Shown here: piece after piece, positions 1-5,735 of the stretch
Position numbering within the stretch: position 1 is the first letter of the stretch
Layout: each line of letters begins with the position of its first letter
From: Candidatus Hydrogenedentota bacterium
GTDB lineage: Bacteria > Spirochaetota > Leptospiria > Turneriellales > J094
Assembly: GCA_003695005.1 (NCBI GenBank)
Contig: RFJE01000104.1
Coordinates: forward strand, 1 to 6,294
Length of the DNA: 6,294 bases
Direction of reading: 5' to 3'
The notes under the pieces: generated by a model
The model's input: the letters and a program-made list of their open reading frames with translations, nothing else
Databases searched by the model: none
What the model was told of the DNA's origin: nothing
Program-made: the position numbers and the translations under genes

Positions 1-2
1 CC

Positions 3-2102
3 ATTGATCGTTCTACATTTATGGTAAAAATCGTTGGGGTAAGTGTCCTTTTAATGCTTGTCCTTTTTCTTTCCATTGCCATGTTTATTATTCCAAGACA
101 AGATAAATACATTAGCACATTGCAAAAAAATCATGCGCGGACTGCTGTTCGCGCTCATCAAATTCATCATTCTATTCAATATATTGCGCGTAAAGAAGGG
201 AATTCTTTTAATATTACTTACAAATTACCGGGGGTTACAATCGATCCGCCAAAACTTTTGCCAAATAGCATTACTTGTCATATTCGCGATGCACAAGGCC
301 ATATTGAAAAAAATTTAAGTCCTGAAAAGATGCAGCATTTAACAGGAGCCGATCATCCTGATAAGCTTGGTAGGATTTGGCGCTGTGATGCAAAAGAAGA
401 TCATAAGTATTATTTAGCATATCATATTAAAGGGCTCGATGGAAATATGTATGAAGTGGGTTTTCGCTACTTGGAATACCGCGAAGCTATTAACGAAGTA
501 TCCGAGTACCTTGCTTATTTAGCTATTTTAATTATTTTAGCGACTGTAATTGGTTTGCCATTTTTCTTTAAAGTAAGTCTCGTAGAACCATTGGATTCTT
601 TATTGCAAGGACTCGAAGAAGTCAATCGCGGGAATTTAGAAGTAGAGCTCGATGTTCAAATCCAAGATGAAATTGGCTTTTTAACACAATCATTTAATTC
701 GATGGTTTCTTCTATTCGAACAGCACAAGCACAGCTTAAAGAATATGCGGAAGAATTAGAAGAAAAAGTGAAAGAGCGAACAAAAGAATTAGCACAAACT
801 TTAGAACAAGTACAGGCTTTAAAGAAGCAGCAAGATGGTGACTATTACTTAACGCAGCTTTTAATTGCGCCTTTAGGGAAAAATGCTGCAAACGATGATC
901 ATGTGAGTGTTGATTTCCTTGTAAAGCAAAAGAAATCTTTTAAGTTTCGCAAATGGGATGCAGAGCTTGGAGGAGATATATGTATTTCTCATAATATTGA
1001 GCTTATGGGAAAAAAATATATTTTATTTTTAAATGGAGATGCCATGGGAAAATCCATGCAAGGAGCAGGGGGAGCCCTTGTGTTAGGAGCTGTCTTTCAG
1101 TCTATTGTAGAAAGAACAAGGCTTTCCAATGAAATAAAATCTCGCTCACCCGAAAGATGGCTTAAAAATACGTATCAGGAATTACAAAAAGTATTTGAGA
1201 CATTTGATGGTTCCATGTTAGTATCTGTAATTATTGGCCTTGTCGAAGTGGACACGGGTCTGTTGTATTGGTTTAATGCAGAGCATCCTTGGCTTATTTT
1301 ATATCGTGATGGGGTCGCACAATTTTTAGAGGATGATTTACATTTGCGCAAGCTAGGAACAAAAGGCTTGCCTTCCATTTTTACTGTAAAAACTTTTCGG
1401 TTACTAGAAGGTGATATTGTATTTGGGGGGTCAGACGGTAAAGATGATACTGCCACGATTGACGAAGAAACTGGAGAAAGGGTTATTAATGAAGATGAAA
1501 CTAAAATTTTAAAAGTCGTAGAAAAGACAGACTGCAACTTACAAGCTATTTTTGAAGCCTTACAAGAAGAGGAAGAGCTTACAGATGATATTTCTATGTT
1601 CCGAATTGAGATCAAAAGCTTGCCAAAAGAAGAAGATAAGCTTGACGAAAAAGGAAAAGAAAAACTAAAAAAATTACGCATCTTAATTCGTGAAAATATG
1701 CTAGAAGATGCTTTAATATTAGCAGGTAAGATGATTGAAGATGGTATCGAGCAAGAAAGTATCTTAAAGCAAGCAACGAAACTTGCACTTAAGTTAAAGC
1801 ATTATTCAGAAGCCTTAAAATTTGCAAATCTTTATTTAAAATATCACCCTGAACAAGATGATTTCTTGTTTTACGCATCATATTCTGCTAAAATGATTGG
1901 CAAGTGGCAGTTAGCTGCTGATTATGGGGAGAGACTTGCTTTAAGGAATCCCTTATACATTAAAAATTTAATTAATTTAGTAGATATTTATTTAATGCTA
2001 AAAGTCTATGGCCGGGCCCAAGAAATTTTAGAACAAGCAAAGCAAATTGAGCCGGATAATCCGTCTATTGAAAAATTAGAAAAAAAGCTAAAGTCTCAGT
2101 GA
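3..2102 (+). CDS. HAMP-domain SpoIIE/PP2C-type serine phosphatase with C-terminal TPR region (5' partial)
   Basis: This is an inner-membrane signalling phosphatase of the RsbU/SpoIIE type. The family dephosphorylates anti-sigma-factor antagonists or similar partners in the cytoplasm. Counting from the ATG at 21: TM helix about 5-25, extracytoplasmic sensor about 26-162 (with Cys86 and Cys122), TM helix 163-184, HAMP about 185-235 (VEPLDSLL and DEIGFLTQSFNSM), coiled coil about 236-272, PP2C domain about 285-530, then TPR-like helices 545-693. Metal-binding aspartates are visible in GGDI (D319), NGDAMGKS (D340), GSDG (D472) and TDDIS (D522/D523). The frame stays open upstream of the ATG to the window edge (IDRSTF precedes it) and no Shine-Dalgarno sequence precedes position 21, so the true start probably lies outside and the protein is longer. 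The partner and signal cannot be told from here. The family call is firm. The resemblance to leptospiral homologues is from memory. Confidence 0.88.
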   Translation: MDRSTFMVKIVGVSVLLMLVLFLSIAMFIIPRQDKYISTLQKNHARTAVRAHQIHHSIQYIARKEGNSFNITYKLPGVTIDPPKLLPNSITCHIRDAQGHIEKNLSPEKMQHLTGADHPDKLGRIWRCDAKEDHKYYLAYHIKGLDGNMYEVGFRYLEYREAINEVSEYLAYLAILIILATVIGLPFFFKVSLVEPLDSLLQGLEEVNRGNLEVELDVQIQDEIGFLTQSFNSMVSSIRTAQAQLKEYAEELEEKVKERTKELAQTLEQVQALKKQQDGDYYLTQLLIAPLGKNAANDDHVSVDFLVKQKKSFKFRKWDAELGGDICISHNIELMGKKYILFLNGDAMGKSMQGAGGALVLGAVFQSIVERTRLSNEIKSRSPERWLKNTYQELQKVFETFDGSMLVSVIIGLVEVDTGLLYWFNAEHPWLILYRDGVAQFLEDDLHLRKLGTKGLPSIFTVKTFRLLEGDIVFGGSDGKDDTATIDEETGERVINEDETKILKVVEKTDCNLQAIFEALQEEEELTDDISMFRIEIKSLPKEEDKLDEKGKEKLKKLRILIRENMLEDALILAGKMIEDGIEQESILKQATKLALKLKHYSEALKFANLYLKYHPEQDDFLFYASYSAKMIGKWQLAADYGERLALRNPLYIKNLINLVDIYLMLKVYGRAQEILEQAKQIEPDNPSIEKLEKKLKSQ

Positions 2103-2125
2103 TTCTCGGCGAAAGGCCGAGAATC
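2101..2125 (+). terminator. 10-bp perfect hairpin overlapping the phosphatase stop codon
   Basis: GATTCTCGGC at 2101-2110 pairs perfectly with GCCGAGAATC at 2116-2125 around a 5-nt GAAAG loop. The stem begins inside the TGA stop codon (2100-2102). No T-run follows (GCTGTAATTG), so it is not a standard intrinsic terminator. It may protect the mRNA 3' end or aid termination together with the larger stem just downstream. The pairing is directly visible; the role is inferred. Confidence 0.55.
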
Positions 2126-2146
2126 GCTGTAATTGAGTTAAAAATA

Positions 2147-2222
2147 GGAAAAAAAGGCCTGCTCGTGCTCAAACAGTCCTCGCTTAAGGCTGCGGAATTG
2201 CGCCGAGCAGGCCTTTTTTTCC
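2147..2222. terminator. Long-stem bidirectional terminator between convergent genes
   Basis: The left arm 2147-2165 (GG, seven A, GGCCTGCTCG) is the exact reverse complement of the right arm 2204-2222 (CGAGCAGGCC, seven T, CC). This gives a perfect 19-bp inverted repeat enclosing 38 nt. Read from either strand it shows a GC-rich stem followed by a run of seven T, as expected of a terminator serving both the + strand phosphatase and the - strand operon, whose last stop is at 2286. The loop is GC-rich and can pair partly on itself: GTGC 2165-2168 with GCGC 2200-2203, and TCC 2178-2180 with GGA 2194-2196. That is larger than a plain terminator needs, so the element could also be a dispersed extragenic repeat. 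Confidence 0.8.
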
Positions 2223-2285
2223 TTTACGGAGAAGTGCTGCTAAAGTCTGTACAAGTTTAATCTTTTCACTAAAAATATTTTTTAA

Positions 2286-2504
2286 TTACATAGTAATCTC
2301 AAAAATTTTATTTCGTGATTTTTCCCCCTTTACTAATACACATTTCTTTTTAGCCACTTTAAAATGTTTTGCAAGGAGTTCTTGGATTTCTTTATTGGCT
2401 TTTCCTTTATCAGGGGGAGCGTGAATATAAACATGATAAATGTCATTTTCTTGCACAATTTTGCGTACACTTGATTTCGGATGGGCTCGAACCGTAATTT
2501 TCAT
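2286..2504 (-). CDS. DUF167 / YggU-family small protein
   Basis: This 72-residue protein belongs to the DUF167 (YggU/UPF0235) family of small alpha/beta proteins of unknown function. It starts MKITVRAHPKSS and carries the family core: a first strand with V-x-A-x-P, a central YIHAPPDKGKANKEI segment (about residues 26-40) and a closing strand region with KGEKSRNKIFEI. The frame is open 17 codons further upstream to an ATG at 2555. I chose the ATG at 2504 because it forms a 4-nt ATGA overlap with the stop of the CPBP gene and because family members begin just before this first strand. No Shine-Dalgarno sequence is visible, so translation probably depends on ribosomes finishing the upstream gene. 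It is the last gene of the four-gene operon. The biochemical role is not known. Confidence 0.88.
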   Translation of the reverse strand: MKITVRAHPKSSVRKIVQENDIYHVYIHAPPDKGKANKEIQELLAKHFKVAKKKCVLVKGEKSRNKIFEITM

Positions 2505-3274
2505 AAATAGGTTAAATGAGTGATATTCGAAGCTGCATGGACAAGGATTGGCCAAATCAGCCTTCCTGTAAAAGTGCGCAATAAAGCAAGCATGATCCCT
2601 GCAGAGAAAATTACAAGAAGTACATCAAGAGAAATAAACTGCACATCTGAGATATGAACTGCAGCAAAAGCAGCCGAAGAAAAAACAAGCGCTAAAAAAA
2701 AGCGTATTGCCTGAACCTCATAAACATTACGAAATCGGCTAGCAAACATAAATTCGCGGAACAGTGCTTCTTCAAAAATCGGTGCAATAAGGCCGGCGCG
2801 CAGAAACAAAAACCAGTCTGGATTTTCTATTGTATACATATTTGGCAAAGAGGTAAATGTATAAACTAATAAAAAAATACTAAAAGATAAAATTAAGTGA
2901 TACGCAAATTCCCCGCTGTCGCTCGAAAAGCGGAGTAAAAATTTCCAGTACTCATAGCTCCGGCGAGAAAAAATAAAAAAACCTAATACAGCATATAGGC
3001 AAAAAGTCATAATGAGGGTAACTGCGTTTGTAAAAAAAGCAATGACACAAAAAACTAACATAATGCTTCCCCAAAGAAGTGGAATTGGATTAGTCTGCAA
3101 ATAAATTTTGCGAAAAGCTAATTGCATACTTTGGATTTCACTCATTTTTTCAGGGATAGAAACTTCACCATTTAATAATTTTTTTTTCTCTTCTGTAGAT
3201 AAAAAAGGCAAAATAGCATCTTGCAAGTTTTTTGGTAGGGATAAAAATAACCACCTTGCTTTTTTAGAATCCAT
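2501..3274 (-). CDS. CPBP-family intramembrane protease-like protein (Abi/CAAX)
   Basis: This is a 257-residue multi-pass membrane protein of the CPBP family, glutamate-type intramembrane peptidases related to the CAAX-processing enzyme Rce1. The three diagnostic motifs are all present: EEALFR (E168, E169, R173), FAAVH (F203, H207) and HAASN (H246, N250). The active-site set is therefore intact. Predicted TM helices lie at about 64-83, 86-102, 124-143, 156-168, 190-208, 213-232 and 236-250. About 60 polar, helical residues precede the first TM segment and contain LPKNLQDAILPFL and STEEKKKLL. The substrate is unknown. Bacterial members have been linked to bacteriocin immunity, protein processing or scaffolding, and none of these is indicated here. 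The start codon directly abuts the mgtE stop with no gap, and no clear Shine-Dalgarno sequence is seen, so coupled translation is likely. Confidence 0.88.
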   Translation of the reverse strand: MDSKKARWLFLSLPKNLQDAILPFLSTEEKKKLLNGEVSIPEKMSEIQSMQLAFRKIYLQTNPIPLLWGSIMLVFCVIAFFTNAVTLIMTFCLYAVLGFFIFSRRSYEYWKFLLRFSSDSGEFAYHLILSFSIFLLVYTFTSLPNMYTIENPDWFLFLRAGLIAPIFEEALFREFMFASRFRNVYEVQAIRFFLALVFSSAAFAAVHISDVQFISLDVLLVIFSAGIMLALLRTFTGRLIWPILVHAASNITHLTYL

Positions 3275-4654
3275 TTACAGGAAAATTGTTGCTAAACCTA
3301 AAAAGATAAAAAATCCTGCTAAATCGGTGCTTGCTGCTACTAAAATAGAAGAACCTAATGCAGGGTCGAGTTTTAAAAGCTTTAACACAAGAGGTATTCC
3401 AGCGCCCACTAAAGTCGCAAAAACCATATTGGCAATCATGGCAACAAAAAGCACAGTGCCTAAATGTGGATTTTGGTTCATTTGCCATGCAATTACACCG
3501 GCAATGCTTCCAATAATCATCGCGCCCGCTGTGACAGCAAGTACTTCTCGAAAAAGCAAGTATCGAACATGACGCCAATGCATTTCTCCTAAAGCAAGTC
3601 CACGGACAATCATCGCTACCATTTGGTTTCCTGTGGCACCCCCTAAAGCCGCTACCATTGGCATAAACATAGCAAGAGCAACATGGACTTTTAATACATT
3701 CGTAAACATGCCAATGACCAATGCAGATAAAGAAGTTGTTATTAAATTAATAAACATCCAGGGTAAGCGATGCTTAAAAGAAACAAAGACGGAGTCTGTA
3801 AGTCGTTCATCTTTGTTTAGCCCCATCATGCGAAAGACATCTTCCGAACTCTCGCTTTCTAGCACATCTACTATATCATCAATTGTGATGCGACCCAATA
3901 ATGTATTTTGTTCATCTACCACAGGGATGCTAATTAAGTCGTATTGCTTAAAGATGCGAGCCACTTCTTCCTGATCCATTTCAGGGGTAACTACCGCAGG
4001 AACGCGGCTCATAATCTCTTTGGCTTTTTTATGTGTTTTTTCTAAAATAAGCTTGCGTAATGGAATATAGCCTTGTAAGTGATTCTCATCGTCCACGACG
4101 TAAATAAAGTGAATATCATCTAATTCACTTTCATCAGAAACTTCTTTAAACTTGCGGATAATTTTTCCAATGGTTGCATTTTCATTCACAGCAAAAAAAT
4201 CCGAGCTCATTAAAGCGCCGGCTGTTTCTTCCGGATAACGGATGAGCTCTTTAATCTTTTGTGAATATTCGGGATCAAAACGCCGGATGACAAAGCTTGC
4301 TTTTTTAGCAGGCAATTCTTTTAAAATGTCAACCGCATCATCACTTTCCAGTTCTTCTAACCTATCGGCAATCCAATTCTCATCTTTGGTTTCAAAAATT
4401 TCGCTTCGGTCTTGCGGATTTAAATACGATAAAAGCTCGGCACTTTTTTCGGAATCCAGTAAGTTTAATAGTATCTCTTTTTCATTCTCATCAAAAGCAT
4501 CCCAAATGAGTGCTAAATCACTTGGATGGATATTATCAATGAACTTTTTTAGACGTGTCGCATTTCGCTTTTCGATGAGCCTCTTGAATATGCGAATTAC
4601 TTTTTCTGAATTTCCCTCTGTAATTCGAACATAAGGCTCTAAAACTTCGTTCAT
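3275..4654 (-). CDS. mgtE: Magnesium transporter MgtE
   Basis: This is a 459-residue MgtE, a dimeric inner-membrane Mg2+ channel gated by cytoplasmic Mg2+. All expected parts are present: a helical acidic N domain (about 15-148), two CBS domains (about 150-208 and 215-268), a connecting helix ending in HRLPWMFINL, and five TM helices (about 300-318, 325-350, 368-390, 398-424, 432-457). The pore motif appears as MPMVAALGGATGNQ (331-344), and the last TM contains DPALGSS (430-436) and STDLAGF (442-448). D444 matches the conserved Mg2+-selecting aspartate of the family. The usual GGN is GGA here. Length is normal. AAAGGGA at 4662-4668, 7 nt upstream and inside the end of rnhB, is a good ribosome binding site. 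The gene starts 1 nt after the rnhB stop. I see no Mg2+ riboswitch, as expected for an internal operon gene. Confidence 0.95.
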   Translation of the reverse strand: MNEVLEPYVRITEGNSEKVIRIFKRLIEKRNATRLKKFIDNIHPSDLALIWDAFDENEKEILLNLLDSEKSAELLSYLNPQDRSEIFETKDENWIADRLEELESDDAVDILKELPAKKASFVIRRFDPEYSQKIKELIRYPEETAGALMSSDFFAVNENATIGKIIRKFKEVSDESELDDIHFIYVVDDENHLQGYIPLRKLILEKTHKKAKEIMSRVPAVVTPEMDQEEVARIFKQYDLISIPVVDEQNTLLGRITIDDIVDVLESESSEDVFRMMGLNKDERLTDSVFVSFKHRLPWMFINLITTSLSALVIGMFTNVLKVHVALAMFMPMVAALGGATGNQMVAMIVRGLALGEMHWRHVRYLLFREVLAVTAGAMIIGSIAGVIAWQMNQNPHLGTVLFVAMIANMVFATLVGAGIPLVLKLLKLDPALGSSILVAASTDLAGFFIFLGLATIFL

Positions 4655-4655
4655 T

Positions 4656-5315
4656 TTACAATCCCTTTAAAAACGATTTCCGGTGATATGACAACACGCC
4701 ATGTTGGCGAATGGCTTTCCAATGCTCTTTCGTACCATAACCTTTGTGTCTTTCAAATCCATACTGTGGATGCTTTTTCCCTGCAAGTTTCATTAAACCA
4801 TCTCGCTTTACTTTCGCAACAATGCTAGCAGCCGCTACCGAATAAAAACGCGAATCTGCTTTTTTTTGTGGAATAATTTCGGGCATAGCCGAAGGACAAT
4901 GTAAGTTTGGATATACAAAACGATAATTCCCATCTAGCAAAATAGCATTAATAAAATAACCCTGCTTTCGATACTTACTTACAATTTTATAAATACCATA
5001 TTCAATTGCTCGGTTGATGTTATAAGTATCAATAAAGCGAGAACCAATGTGCACTACATCACAAATATGGCTTTGTTCAATTTGTTCGCATAATTGTTCC
5101 CGATAGGGCTCGTTAAGTTCTTTGGAATCACGAATGCCATTAATTTTAGAATGTTCTTCTTGCAAAGACCACAATACCATACCAAGTGTAACCGGACCAA
5201 AAAGAGCCCCCCGACCAACTTCATCAATAGAAGCAATATAACCAGATGTGCTTGGAAAAATACTTTCTTCCTTTTCCCATACAGATTTTTGCAAAAGCGT
5301 ATCTAATTTTTGCAC
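4656..5315 (-). CDS. rnhB: Ribonuclease HII
   Basis: This 219-residue RNase HII cleaves RNA in RNA-DNA hybrids and nicks 5' of single ribonucleotides in DNA, starting ribonucleotide excision repair in the cytoplasm. Visible motifs are IDEVGRG (31-36, catalytic D31 and E32 plus the GRG ribonucleotide-sensing loop), RDSKELNE (62-69), LLDGN (D128), KADSRFYSVAAASIVAKVKRD (152-172, D154) and HKGYGTKEHW near the end (Y193 of the GRG-Tyr recognition group). The DEDD active site is therefore complete. The start is a GTG at 5315: the frame is closed by a stop at 5342-5340 and no ATG lies before the catalytic motif. No Shine-Dalgarno sequence is obvious. It is the first gene of the rnhB-mgtE-CPBP-DUF167 operon. 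D128 and D154 are 26 residues apart, longer than I recall for E. coli. Confidence 0.95.
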   Translation of the reverse strand: MQKLDTLLQKSVWEKEESIFPSTSGYIASIDEVGRGALFGPVTLGMVLWSLQEEHSKINGIRDSKELNEPYREQLCEQIEQSHICDVVHIGSRFIDTYNINRAIEYGIYKIVSKYRKQGYFINAILLDGNYRFVYPNLHCPSAMPEIIPQKKADSRFYSVAAASIVAKVKRDGLMKLAGKKHPQYGFERHKGYGTKEHWKAIRQHGVLSYHRKSFLKGL

Positions 5316-5463
5316 AGGGTACGTTTTTGTTTTGTATGCTTACAGTCAAGCAATGGCTCATTTGCAATGAGGGTTGGCAGGCTTTCTGCCATATCTCCCC
5401 GGATTCAGCAGTGTTGTACCTCATCTTCATTGACGAAATGTCTTACTTTTACAATGTGCCCTT
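5316..5463. promoter_or_regulatory. Divergent intergenic region between rnhB and rpmF
   Basis: These 148 bp separate divergently transcribed rnhB and rpmF and must carry the rnhB operon promoter and probably the rpmF promoter. I cannot place either with confidence. On the + strand TACAAT (5450-5455) looks like a -10 but sits only 8 nt before the rpmF ATG, and the TTGACG at 5430-5435 is only 14 nt from it. On the - strand a TTGACT (5344-5349) has no convincing -10 at normal spacing. Two small hairpins are visible: CTCAT/ATGAG (5357-5361 with 5367-5371) and TGGCAG/CTGCCA (5375-5380 with 5386-5391). Their role is unknown. Confidence 0.4.
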
Positions 5464-5673
5464 ATGGCAGTACCAAAAAGAAAAACATCCCGCAGTAAAA
5501 AGGGAAAGCGTCGTTCTCATCATGCATTAGGAAAACCTAATTTACGCCCTTGTCCTCATTGCGGGGAATATGGGCTGCCTCATCGTGTTTGTCCTGAATG
5601 CGGGTATTACAAAGGCCGCCAAGTTATTATTCCAAAAGTTAAAATTAGTAAAAAAGAAAAAGAGTCTGCTTAA
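5464..5673 (+). CDS. rpmF: 50S ribosomal protein L32
   Basis: This 69-residue basic protein is bL32 of the large ribosomal subunit. The N-terminus [20 protein letters not shown] is the typical L32 opening, and the zinc ribbon is complete with CPHC (C30, C33) and CPEC (C43, C46), so this is the zinc-binding form. The tail ISKKEKESA is short and charged. Length is normal, perhaps slightly long. No Shine-Dalgarno sequence precedes the ATG (the bases before it are AATGTGCCCTT). The usual partners are missing here: no DUF177/YceD gene lies upstream and plsX does not follow directly. Instead a DedA-family gene begins 62 nt after the stop. A weak 6-bp inverted repeat spans the stop (5660-5665 with 5674-5679), too A/T-rich to call a terminator. 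Confidence 0.95.
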   Translation: MAVPKRKTSRSKKGKRRSHHALGKPNLRPCPHCGEYGLPHRVCPECGYYKGRQVIIPKVKISKKEKESA

Positions 5674-5684
5674 ACTCTTGAGCT

Positions 5685-5712
5685 TTGGTGACAGTATGTC
5701 TTAAAATATAAA
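5685..5712 (+). promoter_or_regulatory. Possible sigma-70-like promoter for the DedA gene
   Basis: TTGGTG (5685-5690) and TATAAA (5707-5712) are separated by 16 nt. The -10 matches the consensus at five of six positions, while the -35 keeps only the TTG. Transcription would begin near 5719-5720, leaving a leader of about 16 nt before the ATG at 5736. In such an A/T-rich gap a chance match is quite possible. Confidence 0.3.
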
Positions 5713-5735
5713 ATTATCCTATGGAAGATATTTTT

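Noticed and set aside
1175..1681. 168-codon open frame on the - strand
   Set aside because: It lies wholly antisense inside the phosphatase gene, is Ser-rich from reversed codons, and has no family motifs.
2271..2282. AAAAATATTTTT palindrome after the DUF167 stop
   Set aside because: It is a pure A/T palindrome expected by chance in A/T-rich intergenic DNA, with no further support as an operator.
2505..2555. Upstream ATG extending DUF167 by 17 residues
   Set aside because: The extra residues overlap the CPBP C-terminus and precede the family's first strand; the ATGA overlap at 2504-2501 gives a better start.
3108..3572. 154-codon open frame on the + strand
   Set aside because: It is antisense to the CPBP and mgtE coding sequences, whose motifs are clear; this is a shadow frame.
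4242..4634. 130-codon Ser/Phe-rich open frame on the + strand
   Set aside because: It is antisense to the mgtE N domain and shows the biased composition of a reversed acidic coding region.
5430..5455. TTGACG and TACAAT as the rpmF promoter
   Set aside because: The spacing is 14 nt, too short for a standard promoter, and the -10 lies only 8 nt before the ATG.
5246..5530. 94-codon open frame on the + strand, possible yceD-like gene before rpmF
   Set aside because: It overlaps the rnhB start and the rpmF start, lacks any DUF177 feature, and its sequence is not conserved-looking.
5660..5679. 6-bp inverted repeat across the rpmF stop as a terminator
   Set aside because: The stem is short and A/T-rich with an 8-nt loop and no T-run.
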